A stretch of 64,000 nucleotides of DNA from Cryptomeria japonica (GCF_030272615.1 NC_081413.1:19232285-19296284), one strand, 5' to 3'. Positions 21,987-35,600 are shown, numbered from the stretch's first letter. Notes: generated by a model not told the origin, from the sequence alone. Numbers and translations are program-made.

Positions 21987-24835
21987 TTTGGTAAGCCTTG
22001 CATTTGTTTTGAGCTACTATAGATAAGACCATTCTAATTTGTATCTTATCTTGCCAATGGTGCAAAAGTTTCATTGTAGTCTATGTTCGACTGTTGTGTG
22101 AAGCCTTTAGCTACTAGTCTTGCCTTGTGCTTCTCTAATTTTCCATTAGCATTATACTTTATCTTGTAAACACATTTAACTATAATCACATCCTCACATT
22201 TAGGAAGCTCTACTAGATCCCAAGTTCGATTCTTTTCTACTGATTGGATTTATTCATCCATGGCTACAATCCATTTGTCATCTTTTATGGCATCTTCAAA
22301 ATAAATTGGATCAACTTCTATTAAGAATGCAAAATTAGAACATAAATTATCATTTTTAGCCTCTTGTATTTCATCATATATCTCCCTTAGACTTCGTGTC
22401 TTCTTTGAAGTGTTTATAGACCTTGATCTTAGTGATGCAAGTTTTGGATTAGAAGACTCACTATTGTTATTACTTGTTGGAGTATTAGGACTTTGAGTGG
22501 TAGGTACCCTAGTAGGTGTTGTTGGAACATTTGCTTGTGTAGTAGGATTCTCAACTTGAGTTTCATTCTCTTCATTCTCTTTTGGAACACTAGATGCAAT
22601 TGTAGTTGTTTTGTCTATGCTGCCATCGCATACTTCTTCTTCAACCAACTCAACATCACAACTTATTATCAGCTTCTTTGTGATGGGATTGTATAACTTA
22701 TATGCCTTGGATTGTTCAATATATCCCACAAATATGTACTTTTCTCTTCTATCATCTAATTTCTTTCTTAACTCTTGAGGTATCAATGAGTATGCTACAC
22801 ATTTAAAGACTCTCAAGTGTGCTATATTGTGCTTCCTTGTGCTCCAAGATTCTTCTGGTGTTTTTATTTATCACTGCTTTTGTTGGAAATCTATTTAATA
22901 TGTATATTGAACATGCAATTTCTTTATCCCAATACTCATTTAGTAAGTATTTTTTTTTATCATACATCATGCCATTTCTATAATTGTTATGTTCTTTCTC
23001 CCAGCTACTCCATTTTGTTGAGGAATGTACCTTACTGTAAATTGCTTTCTTATGCCATTTTCTTTGCAAAAATTCGAAAAAGCATTTGATATGTATTCAC
23101 CACCTTGATCAATTCTCAAAGTTTTGATATAATAACCATTTTCTTTCTCAACGTTTTCCTTGAACTCTTTAAAAACAACAAATGCATCTGACTTGTATTT
23201 CAAGAAATAAACCCATACTTTCATGTTGAAATCATCAATAAATGTCAAGAAATAAGGTCTTCCACTTATGGACGATGTTTGCATTGGTCCACAAAGGTTT
23301 GAATGCACTATCTCAATTGATTATTTTTCTCTATAAGACAAAATTTTTTATGTTGCTTTGCCAATATGCAACTCTCACATGTTATCTTAAGTGGCTCTAT
23401 TGGTGGCAATCCATATACCATTATTTTCTTATATAACATCTATAACCCTTTGAAGTTTAAATACCCAAGTCTTAAATGCCCTAGCCAAGATTCATTTGTG
23501 TATGAAGCTTTAAAAGCCAATTCAACAACCTTTTGTAATCTTTATGGCTCTAAGAATAGTTCACTTTGGATCCTAAGTGGAAACATCCTATTTTTGTCAT
23601 CTCAACTTTTGTAATCAACTTGGTTTCTTGTCTAGAATCACGCATTCACCATTTTTAAAGTATATTCTATATCCTTGTTGCAGTAGTTTCCCAATGCTTA
23701 TGAGATTATGTTGCAATCTAGGAACATAGTATACATAAAAAATATGCTTCTCCTCACCTTGCTTAGTTCTTATGCTAATTGACCCTTTTCCCATGACTGA
23801 AACTCGTTGATCATTTCCCAATTTTACTTTTGACTTTACTGAATCATCCATTGTTGCAATCATCTCCTTATTCCAACTTATGTGATTACTAAAACCACTA
23901 TCTAGGAAAAATACTTCTTTGAAACTCTCTTGTGCTACATTGCATGTTATCAATACGGTGTCTTGTTCACTCATGTTAGGATGGCTTTCAATTGTGAAAT
24001 GTGTCTTTTTTTTATTCATATCATATTGCTTTTTCCTACATTCTGATGCAAAATGCCCAAATGTATTGCAATAATGGCATTGGATGTTGGATTCAACATA
24101 CCTTTCTCCTTGATGGTGGCTATGAAAATGGATGTTCCCCCTTCTTCTTGTTGGTGTAGAACAAGCCTGCAGGCTTGATGTTGGTCTTTTGCCTTCAAAT
24201 TGTGTATTTTTTCTTCCTCCCCTTGGTGTAAAACATCCTCTGCCTCTGTTGTGATTTGATCTTCCTCTTGTTCTGCCAAATGAAATTTGAGTCTTGAATG
24301 CATTCTCCAATGATTATGTTCCTGATTGATTTAATCTTTGCTCATGTGCCATGAGCGATCCCATTAATTCATCTATTGATAACTGAGTGAGATCTTAGGA
24401 CTCCTCAATGGATACAACAACTGGATTGAACTTTGTAGGTAAGCTTTTAAGTATCTTCTCTACAACCTTTTGATCCCCAATTGTTTCTCCATATGATCTA
24501 ATCTGATTTATGATTAACATTGCATGAACGAAGAATGAATCTACTGAATTTGAGTCCTTCCTTTCTAGATTTTAAAAATCCCTTCTAAGAATAAGAAATT
24601 TTATCGTTTTCACATTGTTTGTGCCTTGGTATGTTGTTTGCAAACTTTCCCATGCCTTCTTTGATCTTGTGGCATTTGATCTACTTTTGGAAAATTTGAT
24701 TCCTCCACTACCTGTTGAATGAAAAATAATGCTTTGTCATCCTTTTTCTTATTTTCATTCAACAAATCCTTCTTAGCTTGTGCAAGAGCCTGATAAGCTT
24801 GTTGGTCTGCTTGTTTAGGTAACCCATTTTCAACA
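21987..24835 (-). pseudogene. Copia C gag(part)-protease-integrase-RT fragment, degenerate
   Basis: Read 24835 to 21987. The gag C-terminal half (KKKDDKALFFIQQVVEES) is followed by a zinc knuckle CHYCNTFGHFASEC (near 24090-24050), a protease with FLDSGFSNHIS (the DSG-type active site) and a pre-integrase segment with stops. The integrase core follows (FIDDF; RIDQGGEY; YIPQQNGVAGRKN supplies the D, D and E positions), then the integrase C-terminal part (FKCVAYSLIPQELRKKLDDR). Finally there is the start of the reverse transcriptase, which breaks off at YQMD, exactly against the 3' LTR. Stops and frameshifts separate the open blocks at 24885-24610, 24310-23615, 23308-22967 and 22816-22250. Not functional. 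Confidence 0.88.
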
Positions 24836-27800
24836 TGTTGGATATTGTTCCTACTAGGATATGTTGTTGTCATTGATGTCAACATATTCTTGTATTGCAG
24901 AGTGTTGTTTGGTGCTCTAGTGATTGTATTAAGATGATATGGATGGTGTAGTCACATAAATCTGTCCACTTAATTAAATGAATGTTTAATATTTATTTGA
25001 TTATTTAACCATCAATTAATAATTAATTAAATTAATATATTTAATTAATTCATCTTAACCCTCTTCTCCTATTAATCAAATAAATTATTCAATTTATTTG
25101 ATTTAATTCACTTAACCAAATTCAGACCATTAATTAAATAAATAAATCATATTTATTTAATTAAATATTCTCTCACATTTAAAAAAATTAATATTTATTT
25201 AAATCCCCCAAAATCCCACCTCTCACATTTAAATAAATTAAGATTTATTTAAATCACCTTTATCCTCCAACCACTTGTATTTTCCTACAAATGCAAGTTG
25301 CACAACTATTTTAAATAAATCATTTATTTAAATCACCTTTATCCTCCACCCACTTGTATTTTCCTACAAATGCAAGTTGCACAACTATTTTAAATAAATT
25401 ATTTATTTAAAATCCTATTTATCCTCACCCACTTGAAACCTTTAATGGTTTTCCTTAAAGTCTTCAAACTTAATGGCTTCCTTCTATAGTCTTCTTAAGC
25501 CTTTAATGGTTTCCCTTAAAGTCTTCAAACTTAATGGCTTCCCTTAAAGTCTTCTTAAGACTTTAATGGTTTCCCTTAAAGTCTTCAAATTTAATGGCTT
25601 CCTTCTAGAGTCTTCTCAAACCTTTAATGGTTTCCCTTAAAGTCTTCAAGCATTTAATGTTTTATCTTCCTTTTTCTCATTTAAATAAATTAATATTTAT
25701 TTGAATATTTACCCAAATGCAAATTACACCATTTAATTGAAATAAATGATTTTATTTTAATTGAAAATACCAAAATTCCTCCCACTTGCATTTTCCTACA
25801 AAATCCACTTGCATGCCTAAACCCCTTCTAGATTCTTCTAAACCCTTCCTAATTAACCTAATCCATCCCCTAAATATTGTCACATTCCTAAGCAAATTGG
25901 AGTCACTTCTCAAAGACTCCAAAGTCTTTGAAAATCAATTAATGCTTTGTGTGTTCAACAAATTAACCTCTAAAGTCTTCCAAATCACTTATGGCTCTTA
26001 CATGACCATTAATGGTTAATTCCACTTGCACCCATGGTTAAGGACTTTGACCCCTAACTTAACCCTCATGTAACCCATGTGTCTCGTCAAAGCATTTATT
26101 TCTTTGACTAGGGTAACCATCATGTCCCCTCAAGCATTTAATGCTCCTTATCTCTCCTCTCAAGCCTCCTCATGGTGACACTTGTCAACATGGGATTGGG
26201 TTGAAAGTCTCACATGGATTGAATATCTTTCAATCCTAACCCTTGTTAAGATTGCTCAATCTTAACCCTTCATTTCCCCATTTCTTCTATAAATAGAACC
26301 CTTCTCCTCAAGCAAAGAAGGAAGCATTAGAGTATTGTTGTTATATTGGTATTAGCATAGAGCTTTTTCATAGCATCACTATCTACACTTGCATAGCATT
26401 TGCTTATCATATTCAACCATCTTGAATCTCCATATGGCATCCATGGCTAGTGCTAAAAGCTGAGAGCTACACTCATTTGGGACTTGGAGAGGGGAGAAAC
26501 AAGGGAGAAGCATCGAAAGGAATCATGGAAGCATCTTAGGGAGGCTCTTCTCCTTTCTTTTATTTTGTTAAACTTCTTTCATGCTTTTTGACATCTCTTT
26601 TGATATGTTTGGAATGGATTTTAGTTCTTTGTTTTGTTTTTATGGTTGAAACTAACTTATTAACATTGAACTTTGTTGTTGCCTTGTTCCCATTTCCATG
26701 ACATCAGATGATTTATCTATTTGGGATGCTGGAATACTTTATTTATTATTGGTTTCAGTGATCCAAAAGATTGCTTGATCATATTATTTGATTCAATTTG
26801 TAGTTCAATCTTTCTGTGCAGTGGTTGGTAGAGTTTGGTATTTTCTCCAGTAACCTCCAGTATGATCATATCTTTGGTTGCAGATTTGGGAAAATATTTT
26901 TAATATTCATGTGGTTCATGATTTGGTGCTCTGTAAGTTATCTTTTTAGTCTGAATTGTTGTTGTTAAGTGCTCCTGTGAGCTAGTGTGTTGATCGATTA
27001 AGATTTGCATAGGTGGTGTTGGTGCATCTATTGCAGATGGTTCTAATGATCTTGTTAGTGTTTCTTGACCATATCCTATTTGTCTTGGTTGTCTATATTG
27101 ATTCTTGTGTGTTCTAGGTGATTTTGTTGATCCAGTGATATTCTTCATGTTATGCGGTATTCTTGGTGGTGTAACATGTTGCAATTGATCTTGGCAAGAT
27201 TTCTAGTGGTGATGTGTGTTTGCACATTTGATTTAGGTCAATGTTATGTCATACATATCATTATATTGGTCCAATGGTTCACATATGTATCGTGTGATGT
27301 AATTTTGTAATTGAGGTTTGAGGGTTTGGCCAACCTTGTAGTCAAGGTTGATGAATTGTATAAATAGGTGGTACAGTCATTTAATTGAGGTGTTGATGTT
27401 GTGTGTCTTCATTATTAGAGAGTGGTGTATGTGGTGCATAAGTGAATTTATCCTTTGTGTGGTGTATTGAGAAAATCTTATTGCAGGGCAGACAAATGTG
27501 CTTAACCAAAACTATCATCAGGCATAAGGAGACGCTATATTTGCAGTTCATGTAATCCGGATTGTAGTTCAAATATTATTGTAAGGTAGGGAGCCTTCCC
27601 TTTGAGCATTGAACTCTAGGAAGTGTGCCTAAATACACGTGTATTCCCCATTGTAATATTTACACATACTACAATAGAGAATCATCTTATTATGGGTAGG
27701 TTCCCACCGTGGTTTTTCCCTTAAGCAAGTTTTCCATGTCAAAATCTTGGTGTTATGTGTTGTGGTATCATTGTTCTTATCTTTATTCTTGTTGCATTTT

Positions 27801-27892
27801 TTTAGATATAATATTGTGCTTAAATTGTTTAATTTGGTGAAAACTGATTCACCCGCCCACCTCTCTATTTTCCTTCTTGGTTGCTGCTAACA
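24836..27892 (+). repeat. 5' LTR of copia A, interrupted by solo LTR D
   Basis: Begins TGTTGGATATTGTTCC and ends TGCTAACA. The LTR sequence occupies 24836-24946 and 26712-27892, about 1290 bp in total. It aligns with the 3' LTR at 40518-41828; about nine of the first 111 bases differ, a sign of considerable age. TTGTCATTGATGTCAA at 24866-24881 is shared with the LTR of element E. Confidence 0.9.
24947..26706 (+). mobile_element. Solo LTR D (gypsy-like), 1760 bp
   Basis: Begins TGTAGTCACATAAATC and ends ATGACATCA, so it has TG..CA termini. It is flanked by GATGG (24942-24946) and GATGA (26707-26711), and the site without the insertion is seen in the 3' LTR of A, which reads GATGGTTTATC. No internal domain follows, so this is a solo LTR. 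TATA-like CTATAAATAG lies at about 26288. The TGTAG.CAC.TAAA start and AATTAAAT-rich body resemble the LTR of gypsy element F (58022-59209), so a Ty3/gypsy origin is likely. A 75-bp direct repeat (about 25254-25405) and a ~60-bp repeat with CTTTAATGGTTTCCCTTAAA (about 25436-25655) are internal. Confidence 0.88.
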
Positions 27893-27893
27893 A

Positions 27894-27907
27894 TTGGTAT
27901 CAGAGCT
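27894..27907 (+). other. Primer-binding site of copia A
   Basis: TTGGTATCAGAGCT lies one base after the LTR end. It is complementary to the 3' end of plant initiator-methionine tRNA, the usual primer of plant copia elements. Confidence 0.92.
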
Positions 27908-27948
27908 AATTCCCCTAAAAGAAGTTTGATCATTTGAGGAGATCTAGG

Positions 27949-29394
27949 ATGGAAAATTATGTGTTCAAGAAGAAGAGTCCTAGATTTGATGGAAGCAATT
28001 ATACTATTTGGAAGGACTAGATGGAAGTTCACTTGAAATGTCTTTGGAAAAGAGTATTGGAAGATCACAAAGAATGTTTATAATTTTCCTCAAAATAGAC
28101 TAGTTACTACTACTGAGATCAAGGATGCTGGACATAACGTAAGAGAGAAGGAAGCATTGTTGAGTGCCTTAACTGATTTAGAGATGACTAATGTGATGGG
28201 TTTGGAGATTGCACATAAAATCTGGAAGAAGATTGAGACCTTGTATGAAGGAGATGTGCAAGTTAAAGTTGCTAAGTTGTAGATCTTGAAGGGAAGTATG
28301 GAGCATTGAAGATGGTAGAAGATGAAAATATATCAACCTTTATGACTAAGGTGAATGATCTTGTCATTAATGTCAGATGTGCCAGTGGAACCCTTCAAGA
28401 AGATGAGATTGTTGCTAAGGTACTGAGATCATTGCCTCCTGCTTATAAACATAAGTAACTACTATTGATGAGATCCAAAATGTGACTACAGTGACTAGAG
28501 ATATGTTGGTTGGAAAGCTTACTGCATTTGAGTTGAACGAATTTGGAGAATCACATGGGAAATCTGAGACTACATTTAGAGCCTCTATATTCGGGAAGTA
28601 GAAGTATGATCATGGGGAAAGTTCTTGTTGGGTATCCAGATTTGAAAGAGAGAAGAGAGAGATGGAAGAGCAAGAAAGAGACCTGGATGAGATTGAAGCC
28701 CTTATTGCTCAAAGATTGCTTCAATGAGCTAGTAAGTATGATGGAAAGTTACCTTTGAAATGTTTCTCTTGTAATAAGATTGGACATTTTGCTTCTAGGT
28801 GCCTTGAGAGAATGTCTAGATATGATAAGCATGATAAATTTGAAAGACATGATAGATCTGATAGGAATGATAGATATGAGAAGCATGATTAGTATGATAA
28901 GACCTATAAGCCCTACTGGAAGTATAGAAATCAGAAGAGATGCTATTATGCTACTGAGGAAGGTGTGACAAATGAGGAATCAGAGAATGGGAATTCAAAA
29001 GACAAATTTGTATTTATAGCTATCAAGGAAGATGATCCGGTATCAGTGAATACTACATCATTGTTGAAGAGAAAGCTTTAGCTACTAAGATTGAAGAGAA
29101 AAATGAATGGGTGATTGATAATGGTTGTTCACATCGTATGATAGGTGATAAAATTAAATTTGTGAATATGGAAAGGTATGATGGTGTTATAGTGAGATTT
29201 GGTGATGACAAAGCTTGTGTGATTCATGGTAGAGATTCTATATCTTTCACTGGTAAGCATAATACTAATGATGTCTTGTATGTTAAAGGATTGAAACATA
29301 ATCTTTTGACTTTTAGATAGATAGTTGACAAGGGATATGATTTGCAATTCAAGAATGGTAAATGTAAGATCCTAAATGCCTATAGTATAGAGAT
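27949..29394 (+). pseudogene. Copia A gag-protease (5' part of polyprotein), degenerate
   Basis: Gag starts at ATG 27949 (MENYVFKKKSPRFDGSNYTI). The gag body is broken by many stops between 28019 and 28550. A CCHC zinc knuckle (CFSCNKIGHFASRC) lies near 28760-28800, followed by a charged Asp/Arg/Met-rich stretch. The protease is open at 29111-29320 with WVIDNGCSHRM, where DNG replaces the usual DSG active-site triplet. The frame runs on to the codons for YSIE at 29381-29392, where element B interrupts it; the next codons of the same frame are at 37397 onward. Confidence 0.88.
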
Positions 29395-30579
29395 TGTTAC
29401 TACTTACTAAGATTTCCATTAGTCTTATGATTCAAAGTTATTCTATATACTCTAGTCGGTTATCTCTACCGAAACATTCAGTCGATATGCACAGTACAGT
29501 CGGTTAAAGAATAAAGTATTCACAGAGCCTAGTATACACCGAGTTGTCTATCGAGTATCATTCCATGTCTACCGAGCAGCAATAATGATATACCGAGTTG
29601 ATATACACCAAGTGAAATGTTTTACCAGATTCACTGAACCTGGACATATATGGGAAATGTGTTACAAAGATCGAGGAACAAGTAACCGTTATCACATTGG
29701 AAATTGCACTTAAAGATTGTGTATGATTTTGAGGTCATCTAACCAATGAAATATTTTGTATAGTTATTCATTCGAAAAATCATGTTTGTAAGATCGAAGC
29801 AATAATTAGATCACTGACATAAGAGATCTATTTATACAGCATGGATTGAGATCAAAAAATATACATGCAATGAAAGAAAGAGATATAGTGGTGTATGAAG
29901 CAAGACATGTGAAACCACTAAGTGTTATGACTGTTACAAAGACATAGAGGTCACCAAGAAGGATTTTAGAGAATAGTCAAAGAACAGAGTAAACGGAAGG
30001 GTTTATCAAGTTACTTTATGGGTTACCAAGGTATGCTATAAGCAAGGTAATCTTATTTTGAGCACATAGAATCTGCTATAACATTCCAGATGTAAAGTTG
30101 CAGATATTTTTAATGATTTATTGTAATATTTTGAAGCTGTAAGAGACACCTTTAATAGGGTAAAATACTCTAAGTCTATAAATTGTAAAGCCTCTAACCA
30201 GGTACAACATTTAGAATAAGTGTTGTAAAATCCTTTAGCAAGGTAGATCTAATAGATCTTGATACTCCTAATAGGGTAAGCTATCAGAAATAGCTAAACA
30301 TGTAGCTCTAACCGAGAAACCTTTATTATTGCAATAGTGAAGTTGTGGGTGCCTTCCCCACCACAGTTTTTCTCTCTAACCAAGAGTTTCTGCGTAACCA
30401 AAATATATGTGTTATGGAGTGAATCATGTATGATTGTCAATTATTTGTTTTAGCATTATATTATGTTACTGCACTATTCAGTTTATGCTTAATAGTAAAG
30501 TTATTGTTGAAGAAAAGTTTTGAAGTACTGATTCACCCCTCCCCTCCCAGTACATTAGCTTTCCTTATTGGGCCTAACA
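29395..30579 (+). repeat. 5' LTR of element B
   Basis: Starts TGTTACTACTTACTAAG and ends GGGCCTAACA, 1185 bp. It is highly similar to 36225-37391, which is slightly shorter through small indels (one near 29545-29580). Arrays of AACCAGGTA and AATAGGGTAA phrases lie at about 30150-30310. The end CTGATTCACCCCTCCCC is shared with the copia E LTR. Confidence 0.95.
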
Positions 30580-30580
30580 A

Positions 30581-30594
30581 TTGGTATCAGAGCT
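30581..30594 (+). other. Primer-binding site of element B
   Basis: TTGGTATCAGAGCT, identical to that of element A and complementary to initiator-methionine tRNA. Confidence 0.93.
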
Positions 30595-30641
30595 TCAATC
30601 TTGGAAAAGGGTTTAACTGCCTAAAGAGAAAGATCTTATCA

Positions 30642-31983
30642 ATGGAAGGCTATAAACAATCTCAGAGAACTGTATATCGGCAAGAAGAGTTGGATCATGC
30701 TAATCAAGTGATTGCAGACATGCAAAGGCAAATGCAAAAATCATTGAAAGTGAGAAGAAGATTATCTAATGATTTGCAGGACTCTGAAGAGTTAGTAGAA
30801 CAAATTGAGACATCATCTAAGAATAGTATGTCTGAAGAGACTGAAGAAATTATTGAAGTGTTGAAAGAAAAGAACAAAGCATTGACTGATCAACTAAAAG
30901 CAATGAAAAGAGAACATGAGCATTTCAACACACAGATGACTAAAAATCTTGATGCATTAAGGACAGACAAGGATAAAGTAAGAGATCTAGAAACAGAGAA
31001 ACAACAACTTGTTTGAAAAGAACAATGAAATCATAAGAATGACTAGGATTCAACAAAATCTATCAGATCAGCTAGGTTATGCACATCATGAAGCAAATCT
31101 AAAAGATGATAAGAATCAAGCATTGAAACTTGAAGTATCAAGGATGACCGATGAACTTGAAATAGAAAAGAAATCCAAAGAAACACTGAAGAAAAGTTAT
31201 GAAGCATCAAAGATGTTGGATGAGCAACTGAATACAAGAAGACCCAACAAAGATGCAGGACTTAGTTACAAAGGAAAAGACTCTACCGAGAAAGGAATTC
31301 ATACTACCGAAAGAGGAGAATCATCAAAGCAAGTTGGAAATAAGAAGAATATCAAAGGAAAGAAGCCCATTTGCAACTACTGTGGAAATCAAGGTCATAC
31401 TGCCAACATGTGCCAAATCAGAAAAGGTAAGCAACCGAATGTCACTAAGTATCATGATTATTGTTACAATTGCAATAAATATGGTCATACATTTAACCAA
31501 TGTAGGACAAAGTCTACTAGCAATTATAAGAAGGCAAAATTCAAAGGGTTTTGTAAAAACTGCAATAGATATGGACACAGTACCAAGAAGTGTTGGCTTA
31601 AGAAAAAGAACTATATGTGGTTTACACACTGAGCAAATGCTAGAGGTTACCAAGCTCACACAGATCCTTACCAATAGTATTCTGCAGTACCATGGGATTA
31701 CAATACAAGAATATGGTGTGAATGTTGTGGAAGATATGGACATATAGGTGCCAACTGCTTTATAAGGTTTGGAATGAACAACTGAAGATCATGAAGAAAT
31801 TCTGGTATGACATGTTTTCATTGTCACAAAGTTGGACACTTGGCTGGAGATTGCAGAGATCAACCTAGAGGAGAAACTGAAGAAATAAAAGGCAAATTAC
31901 AGATGATTTGGAAAAAGAAGGAAATTGTGTCAAATGAAGAAAGCACCTTACCTACTGAGTTAGGTGCACCTATTCCAAATTAA
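30642..31983 (+). pseudogene. Element B ORF1: coiled coil plus five zinc knuckles
   Basis: Starts at ATG 30642 (MEGYKQSQRTVYRQEELDHA). The first ~200 residues are strongly charged with heptad-like spacing, predicting a long coiled coil. One frameshift lies near 31010. Downstream are CCHC boxes CNYCGNQGHTANMC, CYNCNKYGHTFNQC and CKNCNRYGHSTKKC. After a stop at about 31630 come CECCGRYGHIGANC and CFHCHKVGHLAGDC, ending at TAA 31981-31983. CCHC boxes are the RNA-binding modules of Gag nucleocapsid, so this is a Gag-like packaging protein. I see no standard copia gag core ahead of the knuckles. Two to four lesions disrupt the copy. Confidence 0.75.
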
Positions 31984-32682
31984 TCGGTAAAGGTATGAAG
32001 GGACTGCACTCTCTCAAAAGATTAAATCTTAACAGTTCCTACTTTATTATGTACTTAAGTGAAAATGTGCATAGTTAAAGATGTATTAGTAAGTTTGAAA
32101 TTCTATCAAAGTCTTTTGAAGCACTATATAGGAAACCTGTCAAGTCGGCAACTACAGGAAGCCTGTCTAGTCGGTAAATGAAGGAAATCTGGCTACTTGG
32201 TTAAAGCAGAAAAAGGAGAGTAAATCGGTTTTGTGGAACCAAGTGCATTTAATGTTTTAACCTAACCTGCACGAAGCCCGATAAGGTATATTGTGTACTT
32301 AAAGCATTTGCGCAGTCATTTTTCACTTACCAAGTTTTTGAGAGAATAGAGCAAAGCGAATCTAAGGCAATCAAACCTCCTCCGAATTGAAATTCAAGGT
32401 ATTTACATCAATCTCAATGCATTGTTAAGCTGGTTTACTGATCATATCTGTTGAAGATTTCTATTTCATATTTGTTAAGAGGAAAAGCATCTATCGTTTG
32501 AAAGTTTTCAAACCCTAAGGATCTTTTGATAATTTCTATCTGAAATATACAATTCCACCGAAGATCCAAGAACCCGTTATTGTTAAGAATGTTGAAAATC
32601 CCTCACTAAAATACTCTCTAACTCCTCCCAAAGTAGCATCAGAACCAGATGACAAAATTGCATTTTCACTCATCCTGAATAG

Positions 32683-35600
32683 AGTTTACTAGTTGAGGAT
32701 GTCAGATTCTTCACCAAATGTCGAGTTGAAGAACTAGGTCATGTTGAAATCAAAGACACCTATGATGAATTGTGCACCAATGGAAAATTGGATAGCAAGT
32801 ATGAGCACATTAAGATCAAGGGATTGACTGAAGCCCTAACCTATCCCTGTGTCTTCAAACCCCAGTGGGTCAACTTTGTTCTGAGCAGAGTTCATGATGA
32901 TTTCATGTGGTTAGAGGAGAAGCCATTCAAAATAACCAGGGAAATCATTCATCTGATCCCCGGCTACCCTACTTATGATCATGCCCGAGCTCAGAAGATG
33001 ATATCACAAAAGGAATTGATCACCTTAACCAGAGTGGAATCAGATTGCAGAGGACTAAAACTGAACAATGTCACTGATGCAGAACTAAAGTTTGCTATTA
33101 GAGTAATAGGTTATTTTTTCTTCCAATCGGCAAGGGAAAATAATGTACCCTATGCAACAATCAACTTAGCATACAAAATTGTGAAAAAGGGAATGAAAAT
33201 TGATCTTTGTGAAGTATTGCTGAAAAACCTGTTTGAGAATCTCAACACCATCAGGAAGTCGAAGAAGAACAACTCGGCTAATACACTAAAGTTTGGATCA
33301 CTATTATTATGCATGTTTTTCTATTTTGAAAAATTCTTTCCAACAGTCACTAAAGTAGTTTGGGAGCTACATCGACCAGTCACCCATCAAATCAGTGACT
33401 TTATCAAACATCTAGGTGACAACTTCAATGATATTATGGATGATTATTTCAGCAAGTTTCAAGTGAAGATGCATAATAGGTATAGAATTCCACCCCAACT
33501 AGTGGAAAAATACAAAGATGACATATGTTTTGAAGTAGACACTGACTACTGCTATGTGAATGTTGTAGAACCAAGAACTCAATCTTTTCCACCTATGGGT
33601 TATGAGGTTGACTTTGACATCACACAACAGCAGATAGATGCCTTTCTTACACTACCAAGGCATGCTACCGAGCTAAGGTATGGAACATATGAAGAAGTGA
33701 AAGAGAAAGTAAAGATGAGAATTGTAGTACCAAAAGCTACAAGAAAAGCAACAAAGATGATCAAGGCACTATCAAAGAAATTTGGAGAAGGTTCTTCCTC
33801 CACACCTATCAAGGGCATGCTAGTAATCACTGAGGAGGAATCAGAAGCCCAAGAGGCTGCTATTACACTAAGTACCGAGTTGCCTAAAGGGAAAGTTCTA
33901 AAGAGGAAGAAACAGGACACATCAAAGGCATCACCGACTCCCTCAGTAAAGCGCCCAAACACAAGAGCATCTGCAGTGTCACCGAGTAAGAAACCAAAGA
34001 CTTTTGTTGTTCCTAAGGTAACAAAGACCTACAAGAAATCTACTCGGAGACTCATTTTGGCAAAAGAGTCCACTGACACAGAGTCTGAAGGTGCTAGCAA
34101 ATTTCAAGTTGTTAAGAGCAAGAAGGTAAATGTACATAGTGTTGAAAATTTATGTGCTAATCTGAAAGAATATGGTGGATTTGGATCATTCAGATATGTA
34201 AAATATGAATCCAGATTTGATGATGAAAAGAGAAAAATAGAAGAAGTTGTCATCTGCACACTTCTAAAATTTCGATTGGCTCCATTGGAACAATCTAAGT
34301 CACTTCCAAATGAATTATATTTACATATTGACAATAGGTGGAAGTATGCAATGAACTCGAAGAAATAGATTAGAGAAAGAAGTCTGGTACATCTCTTTCC
34401 AAACATGTCGATAGTTGAAATAAAAGAACATCTGACAACATACAACACAAAGTTCCTCGTCAAACAAAGATCTTTAAAACTGATGAATGGTTTGTATATT
34501 GAAGTAGAAAATGAGACAAAAGAAAAGTGGCAGGAAATCTTTAGAATCAAGGATGCTAGTGAGCAAGCTAAAGTTGAAATAGTTGATGTCACCGAGCAAG
34601 ATCCTGATGTCACCTAGCAAGACCCTACTGACACCATACAAATTGATGAAGACATCATGGACACTGAGGCACCAGAACAGGAAATGATAGAAGGCAATGC
34701 CTATGCAAAACTAGTATTCAGTGAGTCAGTTTTGGAACAAGTTCAGCCTTATCCTCCGGTCACTTATTCTGCTGCAACCGAGGCCCCTCAAGATACTGAA
34801 CAAGGTGCAGAGGTTCACAACTTTACAGAAGGAGAAGCTACTCCTCAGGCCACTGGGGAACAAACCTCTCAGGATCCTCCTAACACTGAAAATGTTGCAA
34901 CTGAGACCTTGAGCACCGAATCACCGAAGGACTCAACAAAGGCTAAAGAAACTAACAAAAGTGTTGCCTCCACCGAGCAACCTACCGAGGATCCACAAGC
35001 CTCCCAAGCTATTGTATTGGTTCAACCGACCAAATCTAAAGAAAAGAAGATGAAAAAGCATAGTTTCAAGGTAGATATATCGAAACCAATAGTGTTGCCC
35101 AATGTAGACATATCAAAATTAAAAGGGTAGGCACTCATTGAATTCGGTGAACTATGCAAAGAAAAGGCTGAAAAGGAAAAACAAATGGCCATACAAAAGA
35201 AAAATAAAGTACTTCAGAAGGTAAAGACACTATTATCAGATATGCTACCAGCAGCTACAGTGTCAATAGATGCAACCATCCATATTCAACTAGATGAACT
35301 CCTCAATCAGATAGAAACATCTAGAGTAGATGCATCTGAATATTTGAGCAAGTTAAAGGACAAAGAGCTCACTGCAAAAATGATTGAAGAGGTATAGAAA
35401 GCTATTGCTCTTGTCAAAGTTAAACTTGTCAAATTTATTGTTGAGTTGTCCCCTCAACTCAAGCACATTCTTTATTTATTTCAGAAACTCTGTACATTCT
35501 CTTTATTCATTAAAGATATCAAAATAAAACAGAAGCAATTGAGAAAGAGATCACTGATCTCTCAAATAAGTTGACCACCGAGCCCAATTATGTTCAGAAT

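Noticed and set aside
24016-24303. 95-codon minus frame overlapping copia C gag
   Set aside because: It is in a different frame from the zinc-knuckle reading and has no motif of its own.
33600-34613. Minus-strand frames of 120 and 169 codons
   Set aside because: Shadows of the element B ORF2 on the opposite strand; composition is the complement of its Glu/Lys-rich codons.
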